Program-made: the position numbers and the translations under genes
NCBI RefSeq assembly: GCF_003590095.1
Contig: NC_039491.1
Location: 5,766,001-5,830,000 of the forward strand
Length of the DNA: 64,000 nucleotides
From: Trichoplusia ni
Taxonomy: Eukaryota > Arthropoda > Insecta > Lepidoptera > Noctuidae
Reading direction: 5' to 3'
Part shown: piece after piece, positions 27,601 through 39,600 of the stretch
Layout: the number at the start of each line of letters is the position of its first letter
How positions within the stretch are numbered: the stretch's first letter is position 1
Notes under the pieces: model-generated
What the model saw: the letters and a program-made list of their open reading frames with translations, nothing else
What the model was told of the DNA's origin: nothing
The model's database searches: none

Positions 27601-30600
27601 TCCTAGTTAACTGTTAAGGCTCGCAGACATCAGTTTATTGGGAAGAGGCGCAAATGTAGTTAGAAAACCAATCGTCCATCAACGGAATGAATTTTAATTT
27701 GAAAGTTGTTTTATGTGTGCATGTTTTAAAGCATCTGAAATATTATTTAAATATCAACAAGTATGGTACAGTGAAGGTGATTATATTGACAGCTGTGCAA
27801 AGAACGCGTGGTCAATATATTTTTTGAAATTTTCCCAACGGTAGGTGAGATCTTAATTAATATATTTCTTGTGATATTTTTAGCCCAGACTGCAATGTAA
27901 AAGTGGCTACCTAACCATGCAGTTATGTCGCACTCTGTCTGCCACCTGTTACCACTAAATGTAACACGTAACCCATCTATTGGCATTAGACATATTTAAA
28001 ATGTAAACCTGCACTAACACCTTTTATCCAAACCTTCAAGGATTAAAGAAAAATATAAATAACAAAGCAAACAAAAACTGCCTCCTCCACGAAAAATATC
28101 TCGTTACGCGCTGATAAATGTTCGAAAAGTTTTAGGATAACTGCAAATTTTCTCCCATTTCCCAAAATATAAATGAACGAATTCATAAATAACGATCCCT
28201 TTAAGAACCTTGAACTCGCATCCGAGCAAGCATCAAAGCTTGCGACTTCTTAAAGTATTAAAGTGAGGATACCCCTGTACTTGTCTTAACAAAGTTTAAC
28301 TACAAAATTCTCAACTTGATATAAAATCGTCGCGGAAAATTGTCCTTAAATAAGCCTTTGTTTAATGCAAACTGTCGTCATAATTCACAGTAGGTACACA
28401 CATTTCATGCCTGAACTATTTACACAAAATTATCTTTCGCAGAAGAGTTAAAACCTACTTCACGAAACTTCAAGTTAAACTTGGTAATAAATTTCATGAA
28501 GTTCGCAATTAAATTTCATCACAAGATGTATGGGTTAATCAGAAAACTATGTTCTTCATTAAAACTTAATATAAAGGAATTTGTTAAACATGTAAATATT
28601 AACATTCATATTTCATAATCAAAACATTTCCATGCGATAAAAATCTTTCTTCACCTTTGACCTTTAATGGAATACCACTTTATCAGTCAAGTATTTGTTG
28701 ACGATCGAGAATTTCTATGTTAAATACGATAGATACGCCTACATATGGTATAAAACAAACGAACTAACGAACCCACATGATATGTAAATTAGGTACCTTC
28801 TCACGAATCACATTATATTTGTTTCATTTGATGGGTGTGAATGATGAAACTAACGATCTTAACACTATGGTATTTGCATACGTAAAGACATAAGTAATGT
28901 AATTCTTGAAAATTACGTGTCTTGTTATTTCTGAATTCCTAATAACTGTACGCGTGTAGATTATTATAAATTCATGTTCAATTCGTGAAATACGTGTACA
29001 AGCATTACTCGGAACTGCTCTGACATGTACTCAACACGTTTGAATTCCAAATCATGGTCTCGTGTTTCTCTATTACACATAGTTTAGTTTGATATCCGAA
29101 GCCGATTAATTTTATAGTGATTTAATCATAAAAATAACTTTATAGTAACTATTTGCCTAAAAAAGTCAATGATAAATTCGCGAACGGATTTGTTTTTCTG
29201 TCTACAGTCACAAACTGATACCAATCAACAACCCAAACATTTTCCCCATGATTGAGTTTACAAATTAATAATTCATTTAACGTAAAAACTAAGTAATAAG
29301 CTTCACGCCTCTTCTAACAATCTTGCCCACTTATGTGCATACTAAACACTAACATTGCACACAGAGTTTGCTCTGTACAAAAATACCAGCAAGCAATCAA
29401 AAGCTGTGTTTATTTGTTTAACTACTTAAATCAACAAAGTAGGTACCAGGTATTCATAAACTGAGTACTGGTTTAAAACGCGATATACGTACTCGTTAGT
29501 CAATTAACGATACGCATAGACGGAATCCTATTAACAAGGTACGCGAGAAACTCCGCGATACGCGGCTAACTACACGAAATTTATCTAAGTGCTTTCGAGA
29601 ATTCGTAGTACATCGTTATTTCTATTTTGTTATCGGTTTTGTTGGCTGAACTCGATTACGTTTCGATATAACTCCGGGTTTGAATAGCTTTTATGAGTCG
29701 CCTGACAATTGTAGGCGATGAGTTTTGTCACACGACTTTTAATTGAACTTTATTGGATTAAATGAAAACCGATTTGGAAATCGTTTTGGTAGACCATAGT
29801 TAGTTAGGGTTACAGCTTAAAGGACTCTGTTTATATGTTGAATAAGATTATATTATTACAAGTCGTTTTCAATGAAAATGTTTTCAACAGAGGTACGATT
29901 TATTATCTGAGCGAACATAGAATGTTTTATCCGAATGGTCAATGTCTAAATTAATATTCATGGAGCTCGCGTTGCATTGTAGCGATATGTTATTAATTCT
30001 GATTTATTTCACGATTCGAACTTAATATGGGGTTTTCACATAAAATCAAGAATATTTATCGTTCATTGTTTTGAAAAAAGATTTAACTAAATTATCTCTA
30101 TGTTACTAAATAGGGATATTCACTAAACGTATAGTTCTTTATAATAGATTTTACATAAACTATCATACTATACTGAGTATGAAAAAGCAACGAAGTGTTG
30201 CCAAAGTAAGATATAATAAAACTTTAGTTTTAATATTCATTAAAGTTTCCTATCGCTGTTATACGCACTTCTTATGCAAAAGGAAGTTATAACCACAGTT
30301 TAACTTAACCTTGACCGACATAAAGTTTATATTGATTCCAATAAGAATAAACAAATATTAAATGTTAAACAAAACAAAACGTTGTTATATTTCGTTTTAG
30401 CCAAAATTAATCTCCATTTTAATATTTTCTGATTGCATGTTCGGATTAAATTTAAATAATTGAAAAAATTGCACAGGTTTTACTATCGGCGCGTTAATGA
30501 CGATTTAAACGTTCAATTATATTATCAAGGCTCGTTAAGGATGCGGACACATGAAACCGAACTCTTTATAAATTTACGATTTCATTAACCGCCACTCATT

Positions 30601-33600
30601 ACACGGAAAATCATCATTAGCTGAGTATTGTTAATGCCGATGGTGATTAATTTCCCATTTCCCGGATTCCGAATGCTTAGCAAGATATTTTTGGGATTGC
30701 ACAACATTCGAACTTTATAATTTATTTCGGATGACGAATTGTGGTTTTTATGGTTGTTACGCTGTCGCGTGTTGGCAATTATGACGATTATTGTTTGTAT
30801 CGAGTATGCATAGTTATGCTCTTTATTAAATTCTATTAACAAAATATTACAGGTAATATAAATGCAATGATTTAGCTATATTGTACAATATAGATACAAA
30901 AACACAGTAACAACTTTAATCAAAATCTCTATTTGAAAATGAAACCGACTAAAGTTAATTCCGAATTCATTTTAAGAAATCCTTTCTATACATGTAAAAC
31001 CTTAATTTTAGATTCTCGGTTATGCTATTAATGAAAATAAAATAAAATAAAATTGTTTTGTTTCAGTTGCCTCAGCCCACGTTCGGCGTATTTCTACGAA
31101 TTCCCGCCAAGCGGTGAGTACTTTTAGAAAATTAAATACCTAAGCTGATACTCTTGAAACTTAAGATTAAGATTCTTTGTACTTTTTACTTTAAAAGTGA
31201 GTAAACGGTTAATATGTTTAATCTTTGACAAATATTTCTTTAATACGTTTTGTGTTTCAAGTTTTTCTTGTGAGAGACATAACGTTAATTTTGTTTTGAA
31301 ATCTCTTTACTATCTACTATAATGATATCTACTATATTGATGATATTGGCTTGCCATAATATACTTTTTAGCAGACTGAGCGGTTTTAAATCGATCAACA
31401 ATAATATCTTGGAGAATAGACTTTACAATATGACAGCTTTGGGTAACATAGTCGTAAACAGATATTTGTAGTAACTTATCAAGTAAACTCTGTAATATTC
31501 AGTGTAAGTTTTTGGAACATAATTAATTAAGGCTAAGTCTACACGGAGCGACCCTGCGTTCGTTTAATTTCCTGTATGCTTCTTTGCCGTTTGTAATTTA
31601 TTGAAAGGCAAATATTAGCGAACGTAAATCAAATGGAAAGAAAAACATTGTGCTTCAGCATAAAGCGGAAAATGCGCTATGGCGCCTATGGCTAATTTAA
31701 AGACCCTTTAAATTTTAATAACGTCAGAAGGATAACGGGAGTTCTCATAGAACTCCCGTTACTCTCGCTCTCTTTTTAAAATATATGTACATACTATGAC
31801 AAAAATATTTATTTTAAAAATTAAAAACAAGTGGCATACCTATCTTGTTATGTATCAGAATTAAGAATAAAGACCCCAGTACATGTTTGGATTACTGTAT
31901 GGTAAAGTATACAAAAACTTAGTAAATTAAATTACTTTAAAAATAAACCAGCATCTTGAGGCACTTTAAGAAATATGAAATTAGGTTACAAAATTTGAAA
32001 TAACATTCAGGTCTTTACTCTAGAAAATTTCAGGTCATTAAGCGATTAGGTTATTAACAAGCTCATTATAAATCCGTACAAAACACGCGATAAAGTTAAA
32101 GAAAAACCAAAAAAATGCCAAGCACTTAAAAGGTTGATTTATTAACATCTAATGTTATAATGTCTAGCCAGACGTGTCGTGACTCAGCTTTTTGTGAACC
32201 TAATTTGTATTTAAAAGGCAATTGAGAAGGTTGGAAGAAAGTGAAGTAATATTTATTAGCTTCACTGAAGAAATACATTTTGTTCTTACTAATTTGTTGG
32301 TGGCTTTATTTGAACATGTCGGTGTTTTTGATTTATTAGACAAAATTTTGGGCTTACATCATATTTTTGATCCCACCTTTGGGTACCTACCGCAATTGAA
32401 AGCTTTTTTTCAAAAAAGCAAAGCCTATTTATTTATTTATTTTATAGTTTTGGCACACACAAAAGAGTAAAAAGAAACTCACAATAACAGAAATGACGTA
32501 AACTTAAAATAATATGTTGGCTTTCCCACACAAATGTTGATCCATCAATCAACTCAGTCTATCGCGGTCAGTGCTGGACATAAGCCTCCCCAAATAGCGC
32601 TACAAGTCTTCCGCCTTCAGCATCCCAGTTTTATTCAGAAAGAATAAAGTGGTCTTCTTAAATAACGTTCATTTCTTTGGACCGAAACAATATTAAAATA
32701 CCCCTAAAACGTATGAATAACGTCTGTACACCTTCGTATACGATTTGTTTATTGTTATTAGTAATTTATGACTGTCACAATATTTCAATCAGTTCGCTAA
32801 CTCAATCATTGACAATCCATGTTCTGAATATTCAGGTCACAGGTTAGTACTATCTTGTAAGGCGTATGGTTCATTGGCGGACCAACAGTGTGTAATAGAA
32901 CGCCTCTGATTAAATATGTATGTAGATAGATAAACAACATACAAGGTATCAATCAATGGTAAATTGTATGCATACCAAAAACACAAATTCACAGTCTACA
33001 ATTCTTAAAGGGCTGTATGCTAGTTACTCAAAAGCTCTTAATCCTTATTTGTCTCGGTGATTTAGTATTCAATGTACAAAGGTATTTTATAATAGCCAGT
33101 CTTGTGTAAATTGTATGGTATGGTGGAACAATACCTACCGATCAACAAAACAATATCATATTTTATAGATATCTATTAACCTTAATAGAAAAGTACGATT
33201 ATAATATTTTGTCTCATTAGTACATTTTGTGCTTGACGGCAATCTCCAATCATTCCTGCAAATGACAAAAATAGTCACGAGAACCTCTCTTCACGAGAAA
33301 ACGTCTTAGTGTAAGATACGAGACTGCGGGTTTTGCACCATCTGTCAAAGAAGACTAGTGACCTTGTAGAAAGGACATGTCTTTATGCTATAGAGCGTTG
33401 TTTCTATTCCAAAACCGCAAAAGTCTTCTTTAAGCGCTGGTGATAGGCTCCTCATGTGTTCACAATCATGATTACCTCTATTTGTACAGATAACTGCCTC
33501 GGAACTGCGAAGAAGAAAGTCACGACATTCTCAAGGCTGCTTCGAGGGTTGAAATCACATAGGAAAGAGAAACACGGCTCCTGTTCGCCGAAACACACGC

Positions 33601-36600
33601 ATAGTCCTCGACAAGTGCTACCACCTCAACGGGTAAGTATTTATCTCTTTTATAATAGTATTATAGTTAGTATTTATGATACGCAATTTAAATGAAATAT
33701 GTATGTGTGTGAGTATAATTCTATAGTTTGCTCAGGGGTATTTTTGGTAGTGAATGACTTCATATTTTGTCTTATGATTTGCAATTTATTGGTTAAAGAC
33801 AAGCCGCTCTATCCAACAAAATGCTCTTGAGTGAACTGTACAAGTACTAATTATTGTATAAACTAATAATAATAGTGTTTATTTTTCTTATTTTTTCTTT
33901 TGTTTAAAAGTAACAGGATTGTGTGTGATAAGTAGGATCTTAGTTATGCATAACAGTAACATGTAACTTGGATTGATAATTGTGTCTATTAATTTAGATA
34001 ATTAATGTTTTGCGTTTATCTTGGTTTTGGAGTTTTGTGGTAAGTGAGTATAATGAAAGTTGTCTACGTAATTATTATTATTTTAATATAAAGTGCCTAA
34101 TTCTCGATAAAATAATATCTTATTCTAAAAATAGAAAAGCAATTTACTTATAAAAATAATTTGCTTTTCTTTCGTTGCTTATCTGTTTTTGACAGCAATT
34201 CAGATAACTTTCTTCTATATCTGCTTTTATAAAATATGGGACGTTACGTAATAATTACGGGACTTAATTCTCTTTAACACTTACTACGTCACCATCGCAT
34301 TTAATTTTTGATAGTCCATATTAATATATCTTTAGGTACAATAGTTCGAATGTACCTATGTTTTACAGTTTATAACGAAGCGTGGGTGTGCAAATTATGC
34401 CGTAAAACGTACGTACAGCCTATAACCTGACACTTCACACCGACAACCAGTACTTTGTACATAGTTTAATTAAGATACCTTTGATACCAAACTTACGTTT
34501 CCAATTGAAACGTTGTGTAATTCTGATTAAATCGAATTTACTTTACATTGTAAGCAATAAACTTCTGTTAAATATTAATTCATTCTTTGAAACTGAGATA
34601 AATCTTGATAATTTGAAATAATACTGGAAATAAATGGGCTTAAATGTGTGTAAGTTGAATTTTGTAAAATTTTACTTTAAAATCACGTGACGTGACGTGA
34701 CGTGTTGTAAAGCAAAGATATTGCGTTTTAAATGCTTTGCACTTATTTATTCCGATAAAAGTTTTTATTTAGCTGTAAAAATGTAGCCCACCTGCTTCTA
34801 GCACGGTAATTACGGTAATATCCCTTCAGTATCGCTCATTATGTCGGTCTATGGGGGAACGTGTTCAGCTATTAATATTGATACATAAATCCATAACGTT
34901 TGGGTAAATCAGCGGAAAATAAACGGAATAACATCAGCACTTTTTTTTTACTCAACCAGCATTTTACACATTGAAAAGAAAACTAAACTAAAGAAATCGT
35001 AGTGAAGGAAACCTTGACCACTGTGGAACCGTTAAGAACGAAGAATAGATTATAAAAATATTTGCCTGAAAACAATTGCTTGCGATTTTCGTGAGCCGCC
35101 CCACATAAGTATGGCCACCTATTGTCACGGTTTCTCGTTAGTAACAACAACTGTTTGTAACCGAATCTTAGTTTGAGTACACGCTCACGGCGCGGCGTCT
35201 GTCTCTCGTTTTTTCATACATTCCTTTTTGCTATCCCCCCATGCACCATTATGTGGATCCGGCGCGACGCCGGTACGCCTTTGACATGCACTCCGAGCAA
35301 TTAGTATGACGCGTCGTATGTACTCACGTACGTACAATACGTACTAGGAACGCTTAATTTTTTTTAATGTTTTCGTCTTATTTCGGTGCCAAAATTTTTG
35401 GACTTTCGGAATTTTTACCTCTAAATCTGTAATCACTATTAGTCAAGTTCATTTTCATGTGTGTGTATGTACTATTATGATACACTTCAATTCCATTTAT
35501 TCATGCCACTCAAAAGCGACAGTTATATCAATAGTGGCATGCCATACCAACCGTCTCCCAATCGTACAACTGGTAGGCAACAGCAATGACAAGGAAATTC
35601 CATAACATGCCAATAACATGCACATACAGAGAAATACACGCTTCGAATACGCAACTCATCTCGCCCAAATTAAGTGCTACATTTTTCCACGTCCACCTAT
35701 ATATTTATTAATCTTCAGACAGGGGAGGTGAAAGGGGGGTTGTACGTCACCGCATGCCTTTTGAGAAATGACGCCTGCCAAAGTTAAGTCGGTTGAGCCA
35801 AGCCAAGGCGGTGAGTTATGAACGTTTGTTGAGCCAACGGATAAAGGCCATTAGAGCCCCAGTATAATCCTTATCGGCCAAGTTGCACTTAGGATTAGTC
35901 TTGTCAAAAGTTGCCTTTTTTCCGTTTATTGACCGAACCGTGTCCAGCTGTGATTAGGGGATCAGAAGTGGATGAGTCTTATTTGTAATGCTCGCAGGAC
36001 CCCATTGCTTTACAAAGTTGGAAACTTTCCATTTCTTGTTGAGATTTTTCTGATCACTAATGCACATAAAGTTTAGCAGAAAGGTCAACAAATAGGTACG
36101 TTGGTAATTTAGGAAGAAATTATTATTTTGATCAAGTACTATATTTTCCGGTTTCTGAACGTCTCGAAGCCTCTATTGGCTTATTTTTTCCTCAAGTTGT
36201 AAATGTCACCTTATAATTTTTTGGCCATTAAGTTCGTTTTCAATTACTTCATCACAACAAGATATAGCTACTAAGCCGCTTATCTTGTGCTGTTTTCATA
36301 AATCAGTGTTGCGATTTTAAGTACTGAACACCCATTCCTTTAAAATTAGGTCCAGCCAATTTCCACTGAAGTAAATTAAATTCTGCTTAGTCGCACGCCA
36401 CGTCATCGCTCGGCGTTCGCCTTCTAAACCGTGGTAAAATTTTATTATCCTTGTTGTTATTTTGCAAAATTAGAAGTTTCAGTTACGAAGATAGATAGAA
36501 AATGATACGGGTTTAATTATGACGTGTTTCTTGTTAAATAGTCTCTTGTTTATTTATTTTTCAAAGGCTTTTGTTCCGCTGTGGGACATTTACTGGCCGG

Positions 36601-39600
36601 TATTAGAATTTTAGCTATATGATTGTAGAAAGTTAACGCTCGTCAAAAATATTATGGAGGTAGAGCGGCATTCCTATTTCAATGGATTCAGCTCTTCATT
36701 TGTTCGCTATCGTGATAAGTCTTGTGATTGAGTTTTTAATTAAAATACTTAGAAAACATTCGCACTAGATCGTTAAATTAATTTTAACTTAATGTGCATG
36801 TCTAAAGTCCTATAAAATGGAATAGTCGTATAAATTTTATAGGCTATCAATACTGGATATTTTATTAGTTGATAGGGAAACGATTGATAAGAATCCTGAA
36901 TTATTAATGTATAAATAGATTTCCAAGTACTGTTTATAGTTAGGTATATTATACGGTTTTTAAGGAATACTGTAATATCTTAGTCACGCTCTTTAATATG
37001 GGCAAATATTATTTCAATTTTAATGAAAAAAAATACGACTATTTATAGTTCTCAGAGTCAACAATAACTTACTAGTAAAAGTAAAAAAAATGTACTCCAA
37101 ATCAGCCAGGAGTTACCTACTTAACAATAAACCCGCCAACAGATGCAATAGAAAAAAATAATCCTGCAAACTGCAACTCACTGCTTAACATAATCCCTGA
37201 ATCTTAATAAACTGCACGTTTGCTTATTATTTGTAGATTTCCTTACTTACCTCGCTATGATTAATTTATTCATACTAGCTTAAAAACCCTCGTATTTTAT
37301 TTTATAGTTTAAACTCCTTTTTGATGAACTCTTTTTAGGTAGTACCTGCTAGTTAAAAAGAACATTGGTTTTGGATTGTGATTGTGGCAAGTGAGTAAGC
37401 TAAATACGACGGCCATCAACTTTTCCAAATCCTTCTATACTTCCCTACACCTCGTTTTATCTTTCGCGAAGTGCGATCAATCCGGTTTGATTACAAAAGT
37501 TCTTTTAAAATCTTTAGATAGCTAAGTTAGATAACTAAACCAAAAAATAAATAAACTTTAAACGGTTCAAAAATAAGGCGCTCAATTCCTCGATTCCCGT
37601 GCCAATTCTGCAATACGATATGCCAAACGTTATAAACTGCATTTAGTCCAATATTTGTAAGAAAGCGATAAATAACAAAGTTATCATAGTATTGGTTTCG
37701 CATAGTATTGGCACATTGCCTTATACTTCTTGTGGGTATTATTGGTCCGTGTTTATGTGTATGGTTTGTTCTCTATAGACGGCAATAAAACGTTATAGTT
37801 GCTCTACGGGCGCTTTTACCATTCGAAGACCGTAAATACAAGCATCTTGTATCGATAAACGTGTATTGCACATTGCATTGTTCGACAATTTGGTAGTATG
37901 GGTTACAGTGTTTAGGCATCTGTTCTTAGAACTAAAATAGATAGCTTTTGATAACTTATTTGCGTTCAATGTGAACGGGGTAGTAGGATTAAAAGTCTAA
38001 ATATATGAACAGTTGATGCATGTTTTGATGAATGAAAAACGTCTCCCTGGCAGTAAATGAAGTAGATAAACGCGTTTTGACAATAATATTTTTAGTTTAC
38101 GCTTTTTTTATGCATCTATTCACTTAACTGATGCACCGAGTATTGATCAACCAAAAGCGGCAACCAGAATAGTGTCCGAAATAAACTAAATAAATTAACA
38201 CGGCGGTTAAGTGTTTCGGTGTTTGTCAGGCATTTGTGGTGGGATTGTTAAATCATTTCATTATCAATATTTGCTAGACTTGTTATGAGCAATATATTTT
38301 AACGTGATAATCATGTTGCTACATATTTTCCTTATGTATTTTATTTGTAAAATTTGAAGCTGGACGATTCATAGCTTGGGAAAAGACTATTAAAAAGGTT
38401 AGCTGGAATACGTACCATTTTTCAACTATAGCCTAGCGGCTTTTTTGCCGAAATCAGTTCTTTACATAAGCATTTAACAAATTTGGTCTAAAGTGAACAG
38501 GACGACAACACGACTGATGCACCTAAACCTATGTCCTTTGGATGATAAAGATCATTTGTGGTAATTAGGATTCTTTCTTACTGACAATGTATTTCAAGCA
38601 TAAAATATCAAACAATCATGCATAATAGCACCGAAAACTTCTCTAAAATGAAATTTCCGCGACATATTTTGTCACAAGCACCGTGTATTTCGTTTTTCGT
38701 GGAAACGTCCAGTAAAGCAGATTATTTCGAGCGCGCAGCCCTAGCTGCACCGCATTTATCAACTTTACTGTTGTTGTGTATTCAGAACCATTGTTTTTGA
38801 CACAGATTACTTTCCTAGCACGTTTAGCAATGAAACTTGTATGCAAGTTCGTTTTGAATATTTTTGCATTACTTATTAAATGAGTTTAACGGCTTCGAGT
38901 AGGTACTTTGCGGTTCGTTTGAAAGTTTTATGATGTATTCTGTTATCTGAAAAGTTTGGTTTTGCATCAAGAATTAAACCTATGGAGCAATTTTATTAAC
39001 TTTTATAATACAAATTATTGTCTTCTATGCAGTTTCATTGCATAAATAAATCAGGTTATACATCACATAAGAACATAAAAACTGTTTTCTGTTACCGATG
39101 TTAACACGATATATTCGTGTTTCAATCTACAATTTCCAATTAGTTTCCTCCCAACATTCACATTTGATAAAATTAATTATTAATTCAATATCTATCAATG
39201 CTTGTCACCAATTATCGTGTCAACTGGAATCCAGAAATACAATTTAAGTTTGCCAATCAAATTTGAATTTTATTGCAATATTCATAGAATGTTTGTTTAT
39301 TTGTAATTCATAGTTGTATCACTCAACAAGCGAAAATCATGTTAGTGTCAAGTTAAATATTGATTGTGGCGTTGATTTATTTCACTGGTTGACATAAATT
39401 AATAATTTAACACTATTTGAATACACCTTATCGTTATTATAAACATTAATCTAAAGTTCGCTTAGCTTTGAAATAACTTGCAATATTGTAATGAATTAGT
39501 TCTTTTTTCCGGCTAGATGTTAGGACGTTTAGAAGTTTTATTTTTAATTTAATCATAAGTTTTCTTGATTGATAACTGTTAAAAATTAATTGCATATTTA

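Larger units (their letters stand above)
23045..31066 (+). other. Intron B-C (8.0 kb)
   Basis: The donor is GTAAGA and the acceptor is TTGTTTTGTTTCAG. The one clear inserted element is the SINE at 26298-26663 with its target duplication. CpG-containing, less AT-rich patches near 23.8-24.1 kb and 29.5-29.7 kb could be regulatory but carry no feature I can name. Minus-strand open stretches of 78-85 codons (25.2, 27.7 and 30.6 kb) have no domain and look like chance. Confidence 0.82.
31114..33489 (+). other. Intron C-D (2.4 kb)
   Basis: The donor is GTGAGT and the acceptor is TTTGTACAG. It contains a 13-bp perfect hairpin at 31733-31761 and a minus-strand retroelement tail near 32.54-32.63 kb. 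The rest is AT-rich with nothing recognisable. Confidence 0.83.

Noticed and set aside
34133..34177. Inverted repeat AGAAAAGCAA ... TTGCTTTTCT
   Set aside because: Only ten paired bases with a loop of about two dozen in AT-rich DNA; not distinguishable from chance.
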